A stretch of 64,000 nt of DNA from DASQFQ01 sp963805525 (GTDB lineage: Bacteria; Actinomycetota; Thermoleophilia; Solirubrobacterales; Solirubrobacteraceae). Below the pieces are notes generated by a model. The model was not told where the DNA came from, made no database searches, and saw nothing but the letters and a program-made list of their open reading frames with translations. Where the stretch lies: the NCBI GenBank assembly GCA_963805525.1, contig CAWDUT010000004.1:434001-498000 (forward strand), given 5' to 3'. Made by a program: the position numbers and the translations under genes. Positions within the stretch are counted from its first letter, which is position 1. Each line of letters starts with the position of its first letter. Positions 60,698-64,000 of this stretch are shown piece after piece.

Positions 60698-61663
60698 ATG
60701 AGCAGGCGTGTGAAGGTGCTCGCGGCCCTCAACGTTCTCGGTTGGTTGGTCGCGGTTCCGTTGCTGCTGGTGGCAGTCGTCGATCCTTTCGTGGACTTCG
60801 GGGACTGGCCCAACCGGCTGATCGGCGATCGCCGTGGCGACGTCCAGCTGCGCACGCCCGAAGCTCCCGCTCAGCGCCTCGGCAAGCCGAGGACGAGCGT
60901 CAAGAGCGAGTTGCAGAGCTCGAGCGAGAGCCCGCTCCAGGCCGCGCGCGAGGCACTGCGCCAGTTCCAGGCCAACACCGGCACGGGGACCGGCGGCGCT
61001 GCCGCGGGCGGTGGCGGCGGTGGCGGCGGTGCCGGCGGTCGCGGTGGCGCCGGTGGTGGCGCCGGCGGCGAGTTCGACACCGGGACCAGCGGGAGCGCCA
61101 GCCCCGGCACCGGCCCGACGCCGATCGGCGTGAGCGGGCCCGGCATCGGCGGCGGCATCACCACGCCGGCGACGACCCCCGCGACTCCGATCGTCGTCGT
61201 GCCCGCCTCCGGGCCGGTCCCGGCCACCCCGCCGGACGTTCCGACGCCGCCGGACACGTCGGGCAGCAGCGTCACGCCGCCCGATCCCGACGGGCCGGTC
61301 GCCTCCAAGCCCCCGGGCGATCCCGACGGCCCCGGCCCCGGCCCGACCCCCACTCCCACGCCTTCGCCCGAGCCGACGGTCACGCCGGAGCCGTCTCCGG
61401 AGCCGACCGCGACGCCGGAGCCGACCGTTACCCCGGACCCGACGACCACGCCGGAGCCGACCCCGACGGCGACGCCCGAGCCGCCGCCGCCCGAGGTCCC
61501 GGTGCCGCCGGACGACCCGGGCGATCCCGGCCCCGGCCCGACGCCGGACAACCCGCCGCCGGACAAGCACGACCACGTGAAGCTCCCGCCGGGCGTCAAG
61601 CCCTCGCAGGATCAGATGCCGGCCCCGGACGCCCCCGGCGCGCCCGGCCCGCCCGGCCCGTAG
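60698..61663 (+). CDS. Membrane-anchored Gly/Pro/Thr-rich protein
   Basis: 321 residues. One N-terminal helix (about 7-28, VLGWLVAVPLLLVAVV) is followed by a short charged segment, a Gly/Ala tract and then about 200 residues of Pro-rich low complexity with repeats of the type PTATPEP/PTVTPEP. Such tails span or decorate the cell wall. No domain is recognised and no signal cleavage is clear. It is divergent from the dehydratase operon by 85 bp. Confidence 0.65.
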   Translation: MSRRVKVLAALNVLGWLVAVPLLLVAVVDPFVDFGDWPNRLIGDRRGDVQLRTPEAPAQRLGKPRTSVKSELQSSSESPLQAAREALRQFQANTGTGTGGAAAGGGGGGGGAGGRGGAGGGAGGEFDTGTSGSASPGTGPTPIGVSGPGIGGGITTPATTPATPIVVVPASGPVPATPPDVPTPPDTSGSSVTPPDPDGPVASKPPGDPDGPGPGPTPTPTPSPEPTVTPEPSPEPTATPEPTVTPDPTTTPEPTPTATPEPPPPEVPVPPDDPGDPGPGPTPDNPPPDKHDHVKLPPGVKPSQDQMPAPDAPGAPGPPGP

Positions 61664-61670
61664 TCGCCGT

Positions 61671-61982
61671 CTGATCGCGTATCCCGACCTGGACCTGACC
61701 GACGACGTCGTCCGGTTGCGGCGGTGGGCACCTGAGGACGTCGGCTGCATCCGCGAGGCGTCGGCGGACGAGGCCATCCCCGAGGGCACGACCGTTCCGG
61801 CGGAGTTCACCGAGGAGGCGGGCCGCTCGTTCATCGCTCGCCAGCTCCGCGGGGCCGAACAACGAGGCGTCTCAGCGGGTGCTGCGCGCCGCGGGCTTTC
61901 AGCGCGAAGCCGTGCTCCGGTCCTTCCTCGCCTTCGAGACGCGCCGCGCCGACGCCGTCGTGTTCCCGTGTATCGGGGCTGA

Positions 61983-61986
<4 letters not shown>
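61671..61986 (+). pseudogene. GNAT acetyltransferase remnant (internal deletion and frame change)
   Basis: The 5' part (from about 61671) reads YPDLDLTDDVVRLRRWAP and EDVGCIREASADEAIPEG, the usual start of RimJ/RimL-type GNAT proteins. After SFIARQLRGAEQ the frame loses similarity. In another frame NNEASQRVLRAAGF then QREAVLRSFLAFETRRADA continues to TAG 61984-61986, the typical GNAT C-terminus. The acetyl-CoA-binding middle (60-70 residues) is missing between them. So this is a broken gene. It shares its CTAG with lepA. Confidence 0.8.
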
Positions 61987-63797
<1,811 letters not shown>

Positions 63798-63798
63798 G

Positions 63799-64000
63799 TT
63801 ACGAGGCGCCGCGCCCCATCCGGCCGCGGATCAGCCCGATGATCTGATGCGCCTCCGGGATCCGGAGCGCCAGGACGGCGCCGGCGTAGACCGCGCTGCC
63901 GAGCACGAGCGCGCTGAGCACCGACACGAGCTGGCCCAGCAGGGAGGTCCCGAGGGCCTCGTTGAGCGCGTACCAGACCCCGTAGGAGACGACCCCGAGC
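63799..64000 (-). CDS. murJ: C-terminal end of lipid II flippase MurJ (partial)
   Basis: The window ends inside this gene. About 66 residues are visible, ending GRMGRGAS before TAA at 63799-63801. Two hydrophobic stretches (around SLLGQLVSVLSALVLGSAVY and following) and the AGAVLALRIPEAHQIIGLIRGR pattern fit the last helices of MurJ/MviN. MurJ flips lipid II for peptidoglycan synthesis. Assignment from such a short tail is tentative. Confidence 0.6.
   Translation of the reverse strand, partial: LGVVSYGVWYALNEALGTSLLGQLVSVLSALVLGSAVYAGAVLALRIPEAHQIIGLIRGRMGRGAS

Overview
The window is 64 kb of GC-rich, densely packed chromosome with no rRNA, tRNA, CRISPR array, transposase or intact prophage gene that I can see. 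Gene content suggests an actinobacterium, most likely class Thermoleophilia (Solirubrobacter/Conexibacter-like). The reasons are third-position GC bias in nearly every gene, many GTG/TTG starts, FAS-II type dehydratases beside hrcA-dnaJ, a Tad pilus locus without an outer-membrane secretin, and Gly/Pro-rich surface proteins. The taxonomic call is inference.

Layout. 1-5 kb: a partial gene end, a three-unit hairpin array, an SDR, a lytic transglycosylase, coaE, rpsA, a geranylgeranyl-reductase-like flavoprotein and a small beta-carbonic anhydrase. 5-18 kb: an HSL-type hydrolase, a split XdhC, two aldehyde dehydrogenases (one mmsA), a DMT transporter, polA, a large disordered RGG-box protein, an RsbU/RsbW/STAS partner-switching module and an ACT-malic enzyme. 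18-27 kb: an ABC exporter, a TIGR01777 epimerase and a complete branched-chain amino-acid uptake operon (livKHMGF). 26.5-37 kb: one long minus-strand run, crtB, a second reductase paralogue, hisIE, trpEGDC, an embedded htrA protease, then trpFBA. 37-44 kb: an ArsA ATPase, a 3beta-HSD-like epimerase, two bacterial PH-domain membrane proteins, a DsbA-fold isomerase, and era-ybeY-phoH-yqeY.

44-54 kb is the most unusual part: a Tad/Flp pilus locus (flp, tadC, tadB, tadA, a TadE pseudopilin, cpaB) with a NarL-type two-component pair inside it. It holds two odd fusions. One is a CpaE/TadZ ATPase joined in frame to a TadE pseudopilin through an intact prepilin-type site. The other is a divergent TadG-like membrane protein carrying an M15/LAS-type peptidase motif and a lysozyme-like domain, followed by a lipoprotein. 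54-64 kb: a zinc-ribbon protein, a two-TM protein ending in poly-Gly plus CEFCIG, a DUF192 protein, prmA-dnaJ-hrcA downstream of two MaoC-fold dehydratases, a Pro-rich anchored protein, a GNAT pseudogene, lepA and the end of murJ.

Genome style. Genes within runs mostly overlap by ATGA/GTGA. Ten of the eleven convergent junctions overlap, and six share a single CTAG in which both genes stop with TAG. The one convergent junction with real spacer DNA (133-413) holds the hairpin array. Three genes (SDR, coaE, lepA) appear to need CTG starts.
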